64,000 nucleotides of DNA from Emergencia sp. 1XD21-10 (GTDB lineage: Bacteria > Bacillota > Clostridia > Peptostreptococcales > Anaerovoracaceae). The notes beneath the pieces were generated by a model that saw only the letters and a program-made list of their open reading frames with translations, was not told the DNA's origin and searched no databases. A program made the position numbers and the translations under genes. Positions 52,892 through 62,183 of this stretch are shown here, piece by piece (within the stretch, counting starts at the first letter, position 1; each line of letters opens with the position of its first letter). The DNA is taken from positions 1 to 64,000 of the forward strand of contig NZ_QWEQ01000022.1 in the NCBI RefSeq assembly GCF_009936045.1, read 5' to 3'.

Positions 52892-53407
52892 TCTCAATTC
52901 GCAAACTACAAGGACTACCTTGCCGAATTGCTGAAAGATGAAAACAATTCGCTTTGGTCGGCTGTCCTTTATGGTATCTCGTACAGCAGCGATCAGATTG
53001 TAACCGTTGCGTTGTCTCAGGTCGGCAATGTCGGCGGAGAGCCGTACTGAAGTTGGTACAGCTTCAATTCTCGTGTGGAATGGTGTGCCTGTTTCGTAAG
53101 CTGGTGCGCTAACGAGTGCGGCTATATTGATACTGGGGTTATCCCGAAATTTGCGGGCTGCGTCAACGGCGCACAATGGTTTAAGGACAGAGGACAATGG
53201 CTTGACGGATCTGCCGAGCCTGTTCCCGGAATGATTATTTTCTTTGATTGGGAGAGCGATGGTGAAACCGATCATGTTGGAATTGTGGAAAAAGTCGAAA
53301 ACGGTATTGTTTACACCGTAGAAGGCAATTCCGGCGATAGCTGCCGAATCAATCAGTATTCAATAGGGAATTATCAGATTTACGGATACGGTGTGCCACA
53401 GTATTAG
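52892..53407 (+). pseudogene. CHAP-type wall hydrolase remnant of a conjugative transposon
   Basis: A continuous frame from 52892 encodes SQFANYKDYLAELLKDENNS ... ALSQVGNVGGEPY, then a TGA at 53048, then SWYSFNSRVEWCACFVSWCA and on to YGYGVPQY. Intact relatives have tryptophan where the TGA stands. The cysteine/histidine catalytic region (EWCACFVSWCANECG, TDHVGIVEKVENG) is intact, but the N-terminal part is missing and the frame is broken. This family is the cell-wall hydrolase of Tn916/Tn1549-type elements. Confidence 0.75.
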
Positions 53408-53412
53408 AAAAC

Positions 53413-53440
53413 AAGCCGTTTGCAGAAATGCAAGCGGCTT
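53413..53440. other. Hairpin with GAAA tetraloop between the CHAP remnant and pstS
   Basis: 12-bp arms (one G-U wobble) AAGCCGTTTGCA and TGCAAGCGGCTT enclose GAAA. No T run follows on the plus strand. Confidence 0.6.
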
Positions 53441-53453
53441 ACATAAAATCAAC

Positions 53454-53508
53454 TTTACAATGTTTTTACAATCGCAAGATAACGAATTTGATGTTCGGTC
53501 GGTATAAT
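53454..53508 (+). promoter_or_regulatory. Pho-box-like repeats and promoter of the pst operon
   Basis: TTTACA occurs at 53454-53459 and 53465-53470, exactly 11 bp apart, as in PhoP/PhoB boxes of Firmicutes. TATAAT (53503-53508) is the -10. The PhoB/PhoP-like regulator encoded at 57641 is the natural candidate. Confidence 0.6.
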
Positions 53509-53559
53509 AAAACCGTAATCAAAAAGATTATGGAGAAAAAACAAAAGGAGAATTTGATT

Positions 53560-54372
53560 ATGAAAACAAAGAAAATACTTGCATTAGCACTTGGCGCAGT
53601 TTGTGTTTTCGGTATGCTTGCCGGATGTGGAAAACAGGAAACAGGTACAGTTTCAACAGATGGTTCTACCTCTATGGAAAAAGTAATCGGCTCGTTGAAA
53701 GAAACCTTTGAGGCAGAGAACGAAGGAATTACCGTTACATACAATCCCACTGGTTCTGGTACAGGCATTACAGCAGTAGCGGAAGGACGCTGTGACATCG
53801 GACTTTCCAGCCGTGATTTGAAAGATGAAGAAAAAGCAAAAGGACTTGAAGGAACAGTTATTGCTTATGATGGTATTGCAATCATTGTCAATCCCGAAAA
53901 TACCGTAGATGATCTTACGATTGAGGATATTGCCAAAATCTATACTGGTGAGATTAAAAACTGGAAAGAAGTCGGCGGTAAGGACGCTGAGATTGTCTTA
54001 ATTGGAAGAGAAGCAGGAAGCGGAACCCGTGACGGCTTTGAATCCATTACGGGAACAAAGGATCAATGCAAATTGAAGCAGGAACTTACCTCTACCGGAG
54101 ATGTGATTACGACCGTTGCGGGGAATCCGGCAGCAATCGGATATGCGTCTCTTGCTTCCGTAAAGGACAGCGTAAAAGCATTGAAAGTCGGAGGCGTAAC
54201 GCCCAGCGAAACAACAATTAAGGACGGCAGTTATAAGGTGCAGCGTAATTTTGTGCTGGTTACGAAAACCGAGGGTAAACTGTCTGATGCAGCACAGAAA
54301 TTCTTTGACTACATTACTTCAAGCGACGCTTCGGAACTAATCAGGAAAGCAGGAGCCGTACCGGTAAAATAA
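53560..54372 (+). CDS. pstS: Phosphate ABC transporter, substrate-binding lipoprotein
   Basis: The ATG behind AAAAGGAG gives 270 residues. A lipoprotein signal ends in LAGC with Cys23 as the lipidated residue. The phosphate-binding fold shows STDGSTSMEKVIGSL, YNPTGSGTGI and REAGSGTRDGFE. It captures phosphate outside the cell and passes it to PstC-PstA. Confidence 0.95.
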   Translation: MKTKKILALALGAVCVFGMLAGCGKQETGTVSTDGSTSMEKVIGSLKETFEAENEGITVTYNPTGSGTGITAVAEGRCDIGLSSRDLKDEEKAKGLEGTVIAYDGIAIIVNPENTVDDLTIEDIAKIYTGEIKNWKEVGGKDAEIVLIGREAGSGTRDGFESITGTKDQCKLKQELTSTGDVITTVAGNPAAIGYASLASVKDSVKALKVGGVTPSETTIKDGSYKVQRNFVLVTKTEGKLSDAAQKFFDYITSSDASELIRKAGAVPVK

Positions 54373-54435
54373 AGGACTGTAAAAGCGACGGCGATAGGAA
54401 ACCGCTGCTTTTCACATTTTGAAAGGAATGTAGTG

Positions 54436-55308
54436 ATGAAGAAAAAGAGATTATTTGAAACCATCATACACGGCATATTCCTGATATTGGGGCTTATTAC
54501 AGTAGGATTTGTTTTGCTGATTACAGTGTATCTTATCATATCGGGTATTCCCGCTATTCGGGAAATTGGAGTTTTCAAATTTCTGTTTGGGAAAGTTTGG
54601 GCTTCCACAGCAGCAAAAGCTTCCTATGGAATTCTGCCGTTTATTTTAACCAGCGTTTACGGTACAGCCGGAGCTATCGTAATCGGTGTACCGGTCGGCT
54701 TTATGACCGCTGTATATCTTGCAAAGCTTGCTCCGGAAAAAATAAAAACCATTATGGGATCGGCGGTCAGTCTGCTTGCGGGAATCCCGTCGGTGGTTTA
54801 CGGTCTTGTGGGAATGCTTGTATTAGTGCCGGCAGTTCGGACGCTGTTTCATCTGCCGGACGGTGCAAGTCTGTTTGCGGCAATGATTGTTTTGGCGGTA
54901 ATGATTCTCCCGTCAATTATCAAAGTTTCCATAACCGCATTGGAAGCTGTACCGAAGGAATATGAGGACGCATCTTTGGCACTTGGCGCTACTCCGGTGG
55001 AAACCTATTTCCGGGTGTCTGTTCCGGCGGCAAAAAGCGGAATTGCGGCGGCTGTTGTGTTGGGCGTAGGACGTGCCATTGGCGAGGCGATGGCAGTAAT
55101 GATGGTGGCAGGAAATGTAGCCAATATGCCATCCCTATTTGGGAGTGTGCGTTTTCTTACAACAGCAGTTGCTTCAGAAATGTCTTATTCAAGTGGGTTA
55201 CAACAGCAGGCATTGTTCTCCATCGCCCTTGTACTGTTTCTCTTTATTATGCTGATAAACGCTGCACTTAATTTCTTTTTGAAGCGGGATAAGGAGGGTT
55301 CAAAGTGA
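54436..55308 (+). CDS. pstC: Phosphate ABC transporter, permease PstC
   Basis: The 290-residue protein has six membrane helices and the EAA loop EAVPKEYEDASLALGATPVE. The start ATG at 54436 follows GAAAGGA. It pairs with PstA. It overlaps pstA by 4 bp. Confidence 0.95.
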   Translation: MKKKRLFETIIHGIFLILGLITVGFVLLITVYLIISGIPAIREIGVFKFLFGKVWASTAAKASYGILPFILTSVYGTAGAIVIGVPVGFMTAVYLAKLAPEKIKTIMGSAVSLLAGIPSVVYGLVGMLVLVPAVRTLFHLPDGASLFAAMIVLAVMILPSIIKVSITALEAVPKEYEDASLALGATPVETYFRVSVPAAKSGIAAAVVLGVGRAIGEAMAVMMVAGNVANMPSLFGSVRFLTTAVASEMSYSSGLQQQALFSIALVLFLFIMLINAALNFFLKRDKEGSK

Positions 55309-56153
55309 ACAAAAGTCGAAAAGGATATATTTTTGCTATGAAGTGGCTCTGCTGGCTGTCAGTGGGAATTACGGCGGCACTTGTATTGTTTTTGCTCGGA
55401 TATATTCTTGTGAAAGGAATTCCCCATATCACTTGGGAACTGCTCTCTACAAAACCGAGCTATATTGAAGAACGCATTGGGATTCTGCCAAATATTCTGA
55501 ACACCTTGTATATTATTCTTGCCACGCTTGTTTTTGTAATACCTCTTGGAGTGGGGGCGGCGATTTATTTAACGGAATATGCAAAGAATAAAAGAATTGT
55601 TACGGCGATTGAATATGCTGCGGAAACCCTGTCGGGAATCCCATCAATCATTTACGGGCTTGTCGGTATGTTGTTCTTCTGTCAGTTTTTAAATATGAAA
55701 ACATCCCTTTTGGCTGGTGCGCTGACGCTTGTTATTATGAATCTGCCTACTGTTATGCGCACTACGCAGGAAAGCCTGAAAACCGTGCCACAGAACTACC
55801 GGGAAGGTGCGTTCGGACTTGGAGCCGGAAAATGGCGGGTAATTCGTACTGTGGTACTTCCCGGTTGTGTGGATGGGGTGGTCACAGGATGTATCCTGTC
55901 AATCGGAAGAATTCTTGGCGAATCGGCGGCGCTTTTATTTACAGCTGGACTTGCCCACGAATTATATGGATTATTTGAGGGGCTGCAAAACTCCGGCAGT
56001 ACGCTGACAGTAGCGTTATATGTTTATGCAAAGGAACAGGGTGAATTTGAAATAGCTTTTGCGATTGCCGCAATACTAATGATTATGACGCTGCTTATCA
56101 ACCTTGCCGCTGATATTGTCAGCCGTTATTTCAAGAAAAGGAGAAGCCTATGA
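55305..56153 (+). CDS. pstA: Phosphate ABC transporter, permease PstA
   Basis: The 282-residue protein starts at GTG behind AAGGAGG. It has six membrane helices and the EAA loop [20 protein letters not shown], plus [13 protein letters not shown] typical of PstA. It overlaps pstB by 4 bp. Confidence 0.95.
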   Translation: MNKSRKGYIFAMKWLCWLSVGITAALVLFLLGYILVKGIPHITWELLSTKPSYIEERIGILPNILNTLYIILATLVFVIPLGVGAAIYLTEYAKNKRIVTAIEYAAETLSGIPSIIYGLVGMLFFCQFLNMKTSLLAGALTLVIMNLPTVMRTTQESLKTVPQNYREGAFGLGAGKWRVIRTVVLPGCVDGVVTGCILSIGRILGESAALLFTAGLAHELYGLFEGLQNSGSTLTVALYVYAKEQGEFEIAFAIAAILMIMTLLINLAADIVSRYFKKRRSL

Positions 56154-56905
56154 GCAGTATAATGACAGTAAGAAATCTGTGCTTATGGTATGGAAAAGCA
56201 CAGGCACTTAAACATATCAATATGGAAATCCCCGAAAAAAGCATAACGGCGCTTATCGGTCCGTCGGGTTGTGGAAAATCCACATTTTTGAAAACACTTA
56301 ACAGGATGAACGATTTGGTTTCCAGCGTTAAGATTACGGGCGAAGTTATGTATAACGGTGAGAATATTTATGACAATTCCGTTGATGTAAACGAACTTCG
56401 TAAAAATATCGGAATGGTGTTTCAAAAACCGAATCCATTTCCAATGAGCATTTATGACAATATTGCTTACGGACCTCGTACACACGGAATTAGAAGCAAA
56501 GCAAAACTCGATGATATTGTGGAACGCTCACTCCGGGATGCAGCTATTTGGGAGGAAGCAAAGGACAGGCTGAAAAGAAATGCTTTGGGACTATCCGGCG
56601 GTCAGCAGCAAAGGCTCTGTATTGCGAGAGCACTTGCAGTAGAGCCGCAGATTCTCCTGATGGATGAACCGACTTCGGCGCTTGATCCAATTTCCACTTC
56701 GCATATTGAGGAACTGGCAATGAAGCTGAAAGAAAAATATACGATTGTCATTGTTACACATAATATGCAGCAGGCTGTCCGTATCTCAGATCATACGGCA
56801 TTCTTTCTGCTGGGGGATTTGGTTGAATTTTCAGAGACAGAAGCAATGTTTTCACAACCGGGGGATAAACGCACAGAGGATTATATTACAGGGAGGTTTG
56901 GTTAA
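56150..56905 (+). CDS. pstB: Phosphate ABC transporter, ATPase PstB
   Basis: The 251-residue ATPase has Walker [21 protein letters not shown] (with the PstB-specific NRMND), signature [10 protein letters not shown] and Walker [14 protein letters not shown]. It powers PstSCA. It is adjacent to phoU with no gap. Confidence 0.97.
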   Translation: MSSIMTVRNLCLWYGKAQALKHINMEIPEKSITALIGPSGCGKSTFLKTLNRMNDLVSSVKITGEVMYNGENIYDNSVDVNELRKNIGMVFQKPNPFPMSIYDNIAYGPRTHGIRSKAKLDDIVERSLRDAAIWEEAKDRLKRNALGLSGGQQQRLCIARALAVEPQILLMDEPTSALDPISTSHIEELAMKLKEKYTIVIVTHNMQQAVRISDHTAFFLLGDLVEFSETEAMFSQPGDKRTEDYITGRFG

Positions 56906-57547
56906 ATGCGGTCAAAATTTGATGAACAACTGGAACTGCTTCATAAAGAGCTTATTGAAATGGGCGCTCTTTGTGAAAATGCCATAGCAATGGCGGCAAA
57001 AGCACTCTCAGAGGGCAACACGAAAATGGCGGCAAAAGTCCCCGAATTGTCAACTGAGATAGATAGAAAAGAGAGGGATATTGAAACCATGTGTATGAAG
57101 CTGCTCCTTCAGCAGCAGCCGGTGGCAAAGGATTTGCGAACGATTTCCTCCGCACTGAAAATGGTGACGGATATGGAGCGCATTGGGGACAATTCCGGCG
57201 ATATTGTAGAAATTGTGACTATGGCGAACATTTCACCCTCCGATAATACGGAGCATATTCAGGATATGGCAAGAGCGACAATCAAAATGGTAACAGACAG
57301 TATTGACGCCTTTGTGAAGAAAGATATAGAGATTGCAAATGCAGTCATTACCTACGATGATGTGGTAGACGGTCTCTTTGACGAAGTAAAGACAGATTTG
57401 ATAGAAAAATTTGGTAATCCTGAATCAAACGGAGAAAAAGTTCTCGACCTTCTTATGATTGCAAAGTATTTTGAGCGTATGGGTGATCATGCGGTGGAAA
57501 TTGCAAAGTGGGTATTGTTTTCTATTACTGGAAGGAAAGAGAGATAA
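56906..57547 (+). CDS. phoU: Phosphate signalling protein PhoU
   Basis: The 213-residue helical protein has two PhoU repeats with ERIGDNSGDIVE and ERMGDHAVEIAKW, the metal-binding motifs. It links the Pst transporter to the sensor kinase. It starts directly after the pstB stop. Confidence 0.95.
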   Translation: MRSKFDEQLELLHKELIEMGALCENAIAMAAKALSEGNTKMAAKVPELSTEIDRKERDIETMCMKLLLQQQPVAKDLRTISSALKMVTDMERIGDNSGDIVEIVTMANISPSDNTEHIQDMARATIKMVTDSIDAFVKKDIEIANAVITYDDVVDGLFDEVKTDLIEKFGNPESNGEKVLDLLMIAKYFERMGDHAVEIAKWVLFSITGRKER

Positions 57548-57575
57548 ACGATAATTTCATTGCATATAAGCAAAG

Positions 57576-57604
57576 TTGAAAAAGAGGCGGATTTACGCTA
57601 TAAT
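57576..57604 (+). promoter_or_regulatory. Promoter of phoB-phoR
   Basis: TTGAAA, a 17-bp spacer and TATAAT between phoU and the regulator gene, so the sensor pair can be expressed apart from the transporter. Confidence 0.75.
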
Positions 57605-57640
57605 ATAATATGGGTATTTTTATGCAGAAGGAGAATGACA

Positions 57641-58315
57641 ATGATTTATTGTGTAGAGGATGACAATGGAATTAGAGATTTAATGATATATGCTTTAAAT
57701 TCTGCTGGGTTTGAAGCAAAAGGCTTCACGGACGGTACAGAATTTTTTAGTGCGTTGCAAGCGGATCAGCCGAAACTTATTATACTTGATATTATGCTGC
57801 CGGGTGATGACGGAATCACGATTCTAAAAAAGCTTCGTAACAATACTGTTACCGCAGATATTCCGGTTATTATGGCAACAGCCAAAGGAACTGAATATGA
57901 CAAGGTAATCGGTCTTGACACAGGTGCAGACGATTATCTTGCAAAGCCATTCGGAATGATGGAAATGGTTTCCCGTGTGAAAGCTGTACTTAGGCGGACA
58001 GCTCCAAAAAACACCCCAAAAACTTTAAAGGTGGGAAATCTTGAAATAAAGGAATCTGAGCATACTGTTTATGCCTGCGGCGAGCGTATCACGCTTACAT
58101 TAAAAGAATACGATCTTTTGTATTTGTTTATGGATAATCTTGGAAAAGTTTTCACCCGTGACAGATTATTACAATTAATATGGAGTTCTGATTATATAGG
58201 CGAAACAAGAACAGTCGATGTTCATATTGGAACTCTCCGTACAAAACTCGGAGAATGTGGAAGTTATATAGAAACTGTCCGAGGTGTTGGGTATCGAATG
58301 GAGGCGAAGCTATGA
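57641..58315 (+). CDS. PhoB/PhoP-like response regulator
   Basis: The ATG behind GAAGGAGAA gives 224 residues. The receiver domain has the phosphoacceptor Asp50 in LIILDIMLPGDDG and the lysine in YLAKPFG. The C-terminal winged helix (TLKEYDLLYLFMDNLGKVFT, VDVHIGTLRTKLG) is OmpR-type. It probably binds the 11-bp TTTACA repeats before pstS. Its stop overlaps the kinase start. Confidence 0.93.
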   Translation: MIYCVEDDNGIRDLMIYALNSAGFEAKGFTDGTEFFSALQADQPKLIILDIMLPGDDGITILKKLRNNTVTADIPVIMATAKGTEYDKVIGLDTGADDYLAKPFGMMEMVSRVKAVLRRTAPKNTPKTLKVGNLEIKESEHTVYACGERITLTLKEYDLLYLFMDNLGKVFTRDRLLQLIWSSDYIGETRTVDVHIGTLRTKLGECGSYIETVRGVGYRMEAKL

Positions 58316-59970
58316 CAAAAAGAATTTTTCGTACTGTATTCGTTGTTGCCATCAGCATATTTATTGCTTCAGCCGTACTTTTTATGACTGTACTGTATGA
58401 CTATTTTTCTGGAATCCAACAAAATCAACTGCGTATGCAAATTGATCTTGCTTCACAGGGCGTTGAAGATGAAGGACTTGATTACCTGAAAAACTTAAAT
58501 ATAAAAGATTACCGTGTTACTTGGATAGGAACAGATGGTAAAGTTCTTTATGACAGCATATCAGAGGCTGATGAAATGGAAAATCATTTTGAACGGGAAG
58601 AAGTAAAAGAAGCACTTTCAGAGGGATATGGTGCAAGTTCCCGTTATTCCTCCACATTAACGCAGCGTTATCTCTATGGAGCAAAGCGACTGCCAGATGG
58701 AACTGTTATCAGGCTTTCAGTAACACAGAATTCTCTGCTCATACTTACACTCGGTATGTTGCAGCCAATTATGATTATATTTGTGATTGCTATTATTTTA
58801 TCAGCTTTTTTAGCTTCGAGACTGTCAAAGAAAATTGTTAAGCCGTTGAATGAATTAAATTTGGATAAACCTTTAGATAATAATGGATACGATGAACTTT
58901 CTCCTCTGCTTCGGCGTATTGATACACAGCAAAAAGAGATTAGTCGGCAAAGTGAGGAATTAAGACAAAGGCAGAATGAGCTTGAAGTGATGACCTCCGC
59001 TATGTCTGAGGGAATTATTTTGCTGAATAATAGAGGAACTGTTTTGAGTATCAACAAGGCGGCTGCGAAACTATTTGGGACAGATTGTTTTTGCATAGGT
59101 GAGGATATCGTGTCAATAAACCGCAGCTTGGAATTAGCCCAATTGCTTAATAGGGCGAAGAACGGGGAACATTCAGAAAGAGTTGTGGAACTTGGATGTG
59201 GTCGGTATCAAATGATGGCAAGTCCTGTTATATCAAACAATATAGTATCCGGGATTGTGCTTTTAATACTTGATGTAACGGAGAAAGAAAAGGCGGAACA
59301 ATTACGCCGTGAATTCACAGCCAATGTTTCACATGAGTTAAAGACGCCATTGCATACCATATCGGGAAGCGCTGAGCTTTTGGCGAACGGTATGGTAAAG
59401 CCGGAGGACATTCCCATCTTTTTAAAGCGTATTTACTCTGAAACACAACGCATGATTCAATTAGTGGAAGATATTATACGGCTTTCACATTTGGACGAAG
59501 GCGCTGAAGATATGAAATGGGATATGGTGGATTTATATGCGGTAGCAGAGGAAACGATAAATTCTCTTGCCGACGAAGCAGAAAGCAATGGGATAAAATT
59601 TGAACTGTATGGAGAAACTGTTTTGATCAACGGCATCAGGCAGCTGCTTCAGGAGATTATATACAATCTCTGTGACAATGCGATCAAATATAACTGTAGG
59701 GGCGGTTCGGTATCTGTAGGGGTAAAGAATGAAAATGAATTTGCTGTTCTGACCATCACCGACACGGGTATTGGCATTCCGGCAGAACATCAAGAGCGCA
59801 TTTTTGAACGATTTTATCGAGTAGATAAAAGTCATTCAAAAGAAATAGGTGGTACAGGACTTGGACTGTCTATTGTAAAACACGCTGCAAAACTGCATAA
59901 TGCGGAAATTGAGTTGCACAGCATTGTAAATAAAGGTACTGAAATTACAATCAAATTTCCTAAAAACTAA
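58312..59970 (+). CDS. PhoR-like sensor histidine kinase
   Basis: The ATG at 58312 behind GGAGGCG gives 552 residues. It has two membrane helices (about 8-30 and 145-170) around an extracytoplasmic domain, a linker and PAS-like domain, the phosphoacceptor His341 in NVSHELKTPLHTI, and the ATPase lobe (NLCDNAIKYN, DTGIGIPAEHQ, GGTGLGLSIVKH). It is a partner of the overlapping response regulator and presumably reads PstSCAB-PhoU state. Confidence 0.93.
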   Translation: MTKRIFRTVFVVAISIFIASAVLFMTVLYDYFSGIQQNQLRMQIDLASQGVEDEGLDYLKNLNIKDYRVTWIGTDGKVLYDSISEADEMENHFEREEVKEALSEGYGASSRYSSTLTQRYLYGAKRLPDGTVIRLSVTQNSLLILTLGMLQPIMIIFVIAIILSAFLASRLSKKIVKPLNELNLDKPLDNNGYDELSPLLRRIDTQQKEISRQSEELRQRQNELEVMTSAMSEGIILLNNRGTVLSINKAAAKLFGTDCFCIGEDIVSINRSLELAQLLNRAKNGEHSERVVELGCGRYQMMASPVISNNIVSGIVLLILDVTEKEKAEQLRREFTANVSHELKTPLHTISGSAELLANGMVKPEDIPIFLKRIYSETQRMIQLVEDIIRLSHLDEGAEDMKWDMVDLYAVAEETINSLADEAESNGIKFELYGETVLINGIRQLLQEIIYNLCDNAIKYNCRGGSVSVGVKNENEFAVLTITDTGIGIPAEHQERIFERFYRVDKSHSKEIGGTGLGLSIVKHAAKLHNAEIELHSIVNKGTEITIKFPKN

Positions 59971-59982
59971 ACATAATGAGAG

Positions 59983-60016
59983 ACAGAGTCGTAGTAAAAA
60001 CTGCGGCTCTGTTTTT
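59983..60016 (+). terminator. Terminator of the phoB-phoR unit
   Basis: The imperfect arms ACAGAG-CG-AGT and ACT-CG-CTCTGT are followed by TTTTT. Confidence 0.8.
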
Positions 60017-60101
60017 GCTTTACAAGGATTTTATCAGAGTGCGATAACAGATTTGATGTTATTTTGATAAACTTAATCTGATAGAAAAAGCAGCCTTGCG
60101 G

Positions 60102-60434
60102 CTACTTTTCGGGTGCAGTATCAATTAAGGCTTTCGCAGTTGCTTTAACGACTTCTAACGACCGTTCATCGCAAGCTGAAAGCATACGGAGGAGATTTTC
60201 TACCTCGGAATCTTTGGACGGCTTCTCAGGGTGGAAAATCGAATCCGCAGAAATGTTCAATTCCCGGACGAGCTTATGTAGGACATCGAAGCTCGGCTTC
60301 TTGCCCTCGTTCTCGATCCGATATAGGTATCGCTCGGTAATATTCGCTTTTTCAGCCAACGCTTCTATGGTGATCCCGGCGTGTTCACGAGCTGCCTTAA
60401 TGATACAACCAAGCGTTTCAGGTTTATTATGCAC
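60102..60434 (-). CDS. XRE-family regulator of the mobile element (Tn916 orf9-like)
   Basis: The 110-residue protein has an N-terminal helix-turn-helix (HAGITIEALAEKANITERYL YRIENEGKKPSF) and a C-terminal helical region. It is the only minus-strand gene of the element, just as orf9 in Tn916, and faces the sigma-like gene across a 500-bp control region with an inverted repeat. Confidence 0.85.
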   Translation of the reverse strand: MHNKPETLGCIIKAAREHAGITIEALAEKANITERYLYRIENEGKKPSFDVLHKLVRELNISADSIFHPEKPSKDSEVENLLRMLSACDERSLEVVKATAKALIDTAPEK

Positions 60435-60437
60435 TTA

Positions 60438-60514
60438 CAGTCCACTTCCATATATAATTATACTGATTTATGCCATCTTTATAATGGCACAGCAATTCAA
60501 TTATAAGTGGACTG
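60438..60514. promoter_or_regulatory. Paired operator sites upstream of the element's XRE gene
   Basis: CAGTCCACTT (60438-60447) and its exact inverse AAGTGGACTG (60505-60514) are 57 bp apart. They flank AT-rich DNA with promoter-like TATAAT sequences. They are likely sites of the XRE regulator. Confidence 0.5.
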
Positions 60515-60540
60515 ACAGTTCGCAGATAACTGAACTATAA

Positions 60541-60933
60541 AGAAATATGAACCCTGCCAAATAAAAAAACGAGGTTTTGACAGGGCGATTTAATATGCCT
60601 ACACCCTCCGATTCTGAGTTTTAATGCGCTGGATTATTCTCGGCGTTCCGCTGCTTGTGATGAGCAGCGAATATTAAACTGTTACAAAGGTATTATCAGA
60701 AAGTATTTCATTGAAAAAAGCATTTACCCCACAAAAGGACAATGCGGCTCACATACTGAACTGATATGCCATAAATACAATGAAACAAACGCACTTGCAC
60801 GGCGAAATTTGTCGCTATGCAGGTGTGTTTTTATATTTTGTGGTATTTCGACCTTATATAGTGTCGGCTGCCGTTCGCCGCCTTACGGTCTGAATTTTTA
60901 CATTTTTGAAAATTCAGACTGGATGTAAAGAAA
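60541..60933 (+). other. Leader region of the element's regulatory operon
   Basis: No gene is visible in this 393-bp stretch. It holds a 10-bp perfect inverted repeat TCTGAATTTT/AAAATTCAGA (60889-60918), a hairpin-forming stretch near 60790-60820 followed by GTGTTTTT, and a CCCTG-rich inverted repeat near 60553-60587. It resembles the attenuated leaders found before orf7/sigma genes in Tn916 relatives. Confidence 0.4.
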
Positions 60934-61317
60934 ATGGCAAAAAGCCAATTTGATGTTCTGAAAGAGGAGTTTCAGAACGAGTGTAAGGTTATCAATTTGA
61001 AGTACGAGTATGAGGGATACATAGGCGTGGAGCAATGGGCGGTTATTACAGAACTATCCGAAAAAGAACTGTTTGAAAAATACCCTGATATTATATCCCG
61101 CTACATACCGTTCGTGCTGCTGTCCGTTGAACAGGGAAAGGCAGTATATGAGTTTAGAAGAAATGAAAGCAAATTCTATAAGCGCAGCTTAAACAACGAG
61201 GACGCTTTTGGATGTGACGATGAGCTTATAGGGATATTCCATTCGGAGGTCTTTGTTCCTGACTTTTTTGAGCAGCAGATAACAGAGGAATACGAAGAAA
61301 ATCGTTATCAGTTGTAG
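60934..61317 (+). CDS. Sigma-like factor of the element, N-terminal part (broken gene)
   Basis: The 127-residue frame (SQFDVLKEEFQNECKVINLK) matches the N-terminal region of the sigma-70-like ORF of Tn1549-type elements, which normally continues into a helix-turn-helix. Here a TAG at 61315 ends it, and the next codon begins the C-terminal part in the same frame. Confidence 0.7.
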   Translation: MAKSQFDVLKEEFQNECKVINLKYEYEGYIGVEQWAVITELSEKELFEKYPDIISRYIPFVLLSVEQGKAVYEFRRNESKFYKRSLNNEDAFGCDDELIGIFHSEVFVPDFFEQQITEEYEENRYQL

Positions 61318-61512
61318 ATGAAGCTGTTGGACAAGGCTCTTTCAAGCCTTACCGAGAAGCAATACAAATACCTCATAGCCCGCTATGTTGCAAATAAAAG
61401 CGCAAGGGAAATTGCTGAAGCGGAGGGGGTATCTCATCAGGCAATTGAAAAGCATTTGAACGCAGCGGTCAAGAAAGTGAAAAAAATGTTTAAGGGATTT
61501 TTCCGAAAATAG
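61318..61512 (+). CDS. Sigma-like factor of the element, C-terminal helix-turn-helix part
   Basis: The 64-residue frame (LSSLTEKQYKYLIARYVANK SAREIAEAEGVSHQAIEKHL) is a sigma region 4-type helix-turn-helix. It is contiguous and in frame with the previous part, separated only by TAG, so the two were one gene of about 192 codons. Its ATG could allow restart, but no ribosome binding site stands before it. Confidence 0.7.
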   Translation: MKLLDKALSSLTEKQYKYLIARYVANKSAREIAEAEGVSHQAIEKHLNAAVKKVKKMFKGFFRK

Positions 61513-61613
61513 GTTGTCATTTGGCTGACTGATTCCAAATTAGTGAAGGGGTTGTTTTGAATCCGGATAAAGATTTCCCCTTCACTTAATCTTGGAAATG
61601 CGAGGTCAATGCT

Positions 61614-62183
61614 ATGCAAACAGAGAATAAAGAAAAGGTGAAGCGTGGAGAAATTTATCTGCATGATTTTGGAAACAATGCAGGCTCAATTCAGAATGGG
61701 GTAAGACCTGTTCTTGTAGTTCAATGCGATGAAGGCAATCAGGCAAGCATGACAACGGTTGTTGCAGCTCTTACATCAGTTATAAAGAAGCGTTATTTGC
61801 CGTCCCATATTATCTTGGGCGATAAATTTGGACTCAAAGAGCCTTCAATGGTTATGCTGGAACAACTGAAAACAGTCAATCAGTCCGAACTTGTGGAATA
61901 TATCGGATTTGTTGACAGCGAATATCTGCTCCGTAAGGTGAATCACGGCTTAAAGAAAGCGCTTGGTTTGTGGGTGGATAAGCCGCAAAAGCACAAGGGG
62001 GATATTCGCTGCCTTTGTCCCGCCTGCTTACAGGCATATAAGAAAACACAGAATTATATTGTCAGGCGGCTTGATCCGCTGGCTTCCAAAAGGGAGAAAT
62101 GCGATAAGTGCGACAATATGGGTTGGGATTATATCATTTATGAAAGGCGTACTTCCTCAGAGGATAAGGGGGTACAGGAATGA
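61614..62183 (+). CDS. MazF/PemK-like protein with C-terminal zinc ribbon
   Basis: The 189-residue protein has the PemK/MazF core (VKRGEIYLHDFGNNAGSIQN, GVRPVLVV, LPSHIILG, MLEQLKTV) in residues 1-120. An added segment has two CxxC pairs (CLCPAC, CDKCDNMGW). MazF enzymes are mRNA endonucleases. No MazE-like antitoxin gene is adjacent; the only gap is 100 bp upstream. It overlaps the first excisionase-like gene by 4 bp. Confidence 0.8.
   Translation: MQTENKEKVKRGEIYLHDFGNNAGSIQNGVRPVLVVQCDEGNQASMTTVVAALTSVIKKRYLPSHIILGDKFGLKEPSMVMLEQLKTVNQSELVEYIGFVDSEYLLRKVNHGLKKALGLWVDKPQKHKGDIRCLCPACLQAYKKTQNYIVRRLDPLASKREKCDKCDNMGWDYIIYERRTSSEDKGVQE

Noticed and set aside
53048-53050. Selenocysteine codon in the CHAP-type gene
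   Set aside because: The family has tryptophan there, no selenocysteine hairpin is evident, and the gene is also truncated. A TGG to TGA nonsense change is simpler.
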